44,817 nt of DNA from Terana coerulea (Eukaryota; Basidiomycota; Agaricomycetes; Polyporales; Phanerochaetaceae). Where the stretch lies: assembly GCA_024811115.1 (NCBI GenBank), contig JAKOGH010000314.1, positions 1-44,817 of the forward strand. The letters are read 5' to 3'. Both the position numbers and the translations under genes were made by a program. The first letter of the stretch is position 1. Each line of letters begins with the position of its first letter. The notes beneath the pieces were generated by a model that was not told where the DNA came from, made no database searches, and was given only the letters and a program-made list of their open reading frames with translations. Shown piece by piece: positions 43,289 to 44,817 of the stretch.

Positions 43289-44817
43289 GATGCGTTAGAA
43301 GATATTCAGACGGGCCCTCTGCGCCGTACCATCCAAAAGTCAGAGGTTAAGCCGTCTATTCGAGGCCGTGGATGAGAAGAACTCACGCCAGAGTCCATGT
43401 ACAGCACTGCCATTTGCGGTCGACGCAGTAGCAGTCATCAAGCGGGTTGGCCTCATCGCCACACTCATGAGTCCCTCTGTCCAATACTTCAAGGGCATCA
43501 GCAGTGTGGTCAAGTTCTATCTCGGGATTGGCGGCGAGCCACGCATGCCTACACGGGTGCAGGCTGTATACCTTCCTTGTTGGGTTGTCGACGCGCAGGC
43601 GACGGTTGAGTCATGGATGGATAAGAAAGGGCGGGGAGACATGCCTGGGCCTGTAACGTTTCAATCTGTCCGCTCGTACGTTAGCGGGTCACTATGTGTT
43701 CGATGCTCTGACCGCACAACCCGCCAGCTACATGCCAGGTGAGGGCTATAGGTATATACGAACTGTTTGCACATTCTCATGCGCTGTCAGGCTTCACTAT
43801 GGAGCCTCTCGCAGCTGTCGTTCTCAGAACTGTCGACCGACGAAGTCCTGGATAAAGCGAAGCCCTTTGAACAGGAAATGACAAAACAGCACGACACGGA
43901 CATCCTGTGCTTGCCATACAGTTCTACACCACTTGCGTTAGAGGACGCTATACGCTCCCTTTCGTTGAAGGATGCCGTCGTCGATGAAACACTCAGGTTG
44001 AACCCAGCTTCCCTGAAAGCAAACTTCGTTAGTATCTCATCATACTTCAAAGCTTTGGCATGACTGGCAAACAACATTTCATCAGGTAACAGCATACCGC
44101 TTCTTGTACCCGTCTACATGTTACAATACGAAGTGCATGTAGACGCTAAGAATGAGTATAAGTTTACGCTTATAGTAGAGGCATCCGGGCCCAAGGTGCG
44201 TGCGCTTTTAGTCTCTGCTCACGGCAGCCACGGTGACATTGCAGTAAGGGTCGAGCGTTCGTAGAGAACGTGTTTCCGTATCTCGAAGATCATCCCAGAA
44301 CTCGCAGCGTCTCTACAGTCCCTCTTAGAAATACCTGACGAGAAGATAGGCTTCGTCGCGATGCTGCCTCCTCCGGAAATATCCATGAGCCATTTGCGCA
44401 TATCAAGCATTTAAATCTCTTCGGCGACGAACACTGTCTTAGACGATAAGCTCCGGGACTGGGTGGACGTTAAATGCTTAGAAGCGGGTGCCATGGAGCG
44501 GTATCAGCGGTTCCAACAGTCCTTAGGCCGCGCGCGCGACTTTGATGACCCAAGAATACGAGACATCGGGGAAGCGAAGGCATTCGGCAAGTACATGGAA
44601 ACGTGGCAGGAGTATTGGGGGCTGGTGCTGACCTGGATGGTGCGTGGTGACCTGTGTTTGGTTAGTGTGGTCATCACTAACGCCTTACGTCTGCTTAGAA
44701 ACTCAGAAAAGTCGCGGAGACAATTTCAGCACAGAATTCTAAGGGCAATGCCGAGGCAGTGGTGAAGGCTCATGAAGCCTGTCGACGATGCCAGGTCGGA
44801 GAATGTAAAGCTTGGAC
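43289..44817 (+). pseudogene. Broken conserved-looking fungal gene, cut by window end
   Basis: I do not recognise a named family, but the pieces read like a real protein. A basic start (KIFRRALCAVPSKSQRLSRLF), possibly mitochondrial, follows an ATG whose third codon is TAG (43295). Next are PSVQYFKGISSVVKFYLGIGG, PTRVQAVYLPCWVVDAQATV, and two introns joining SVR/SYMPG/FTMEPL. The frame breaks near 43803, then continues SLSQLSFSELSTDEVLDKAKPF and DTDILCLPYSSTPLALEDAIRS. Later pieces are SIPLLVPVYMLQYEV with YKFTLIVEASGPK, VLDDKLRDWVDVKCLEAG, and VAETISAQNSKGNAEAVVKAH near the end. Pieces occur in three frames. Splice sites explain some changes but not the early stop or the 43803 shift, so I call it a pseudogene. 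An assembly with many indels is the alternative. Confidence 0.55.

Noticed and set aside
1..44817. CRISPR arrays, bacterial operons, rRNA genes or intact tRNAs
   Set aside because: Introns and gene content are fungal. I saw no regularly spaced direct repeats and no rRNA or foldable tRNA sequence.

Overview
The window looks like nuclear DNA of a filamentous basidiomycete, most likely an Agaricomycete. The genes are broken by many short GT-AG introns (about 45-80 nt), and the conserved proteins are fungal types: exportin-T/LOS1, cullin-3, a Gap1-type RasGAP, a GH5 exo-beta-1,3-glucanase, a GPI-type aspartic protease, an HDEL-tailed DnaJ and a palA/RIM20 relic. All gene models were assembled by eye from reading frames, splice signals and remembered family motifs; no database search was run.

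Left part (1 to about 11.6 kb): an accessory, repeat-like region. It holds two complete copies of a small four-exon gene family I do not recognise (136 aa at 989-1589 and 122 aa at 8735-9291), each with a TATA box about 95 nt upstream, and decayed relatives at about 2150-2500 and 10123-10920. The copies lie in two parallel blocks (about 895-3080 and 8636-11610) that share gene order, so this looks like an old segmental duplication. A broken copy of a BRO1-domain protein (palA/RIM20-like, minus strand, 3110-4983) and an unrecognised three-exon gene (6382-6982) lie between the blocks.

Middle part (11.7 to 35.7 kb): a compact conserved block. In order: cullin-3 (-), exportin-T (-), F-box protein (-), a single-pass membrane protein with two LIR-like motifs (+), GH5 glucanase (-), an NPF/Gln-rich protein (+), RasGAP (+), aspartic protease (+) and an ER DnaJ with HDEL (-). 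These are unrelated housekeeping or secretory functions and not a cluster. Several of these genes carry single-base frame breaks, mostly in or next to short homopolymer runs. That suggests base-level consensus errors, though real lesions cannot be excluded.

Right part (35.9 to 44.8 kb): one full-length but dead non-LTR retrotransposon (about 35894-43112) with a gag-like ORF1 remnant and an endonuclease, RT, RNase H and zinc-motif ORF2. It has an A-rich tail and a perfect 15-bp target-site duplication. It inserted about 185 bp upstream of the DnaJ start codon. Beyond it is a broken copy of a conserved-looking fungal gene that runs off the window end.
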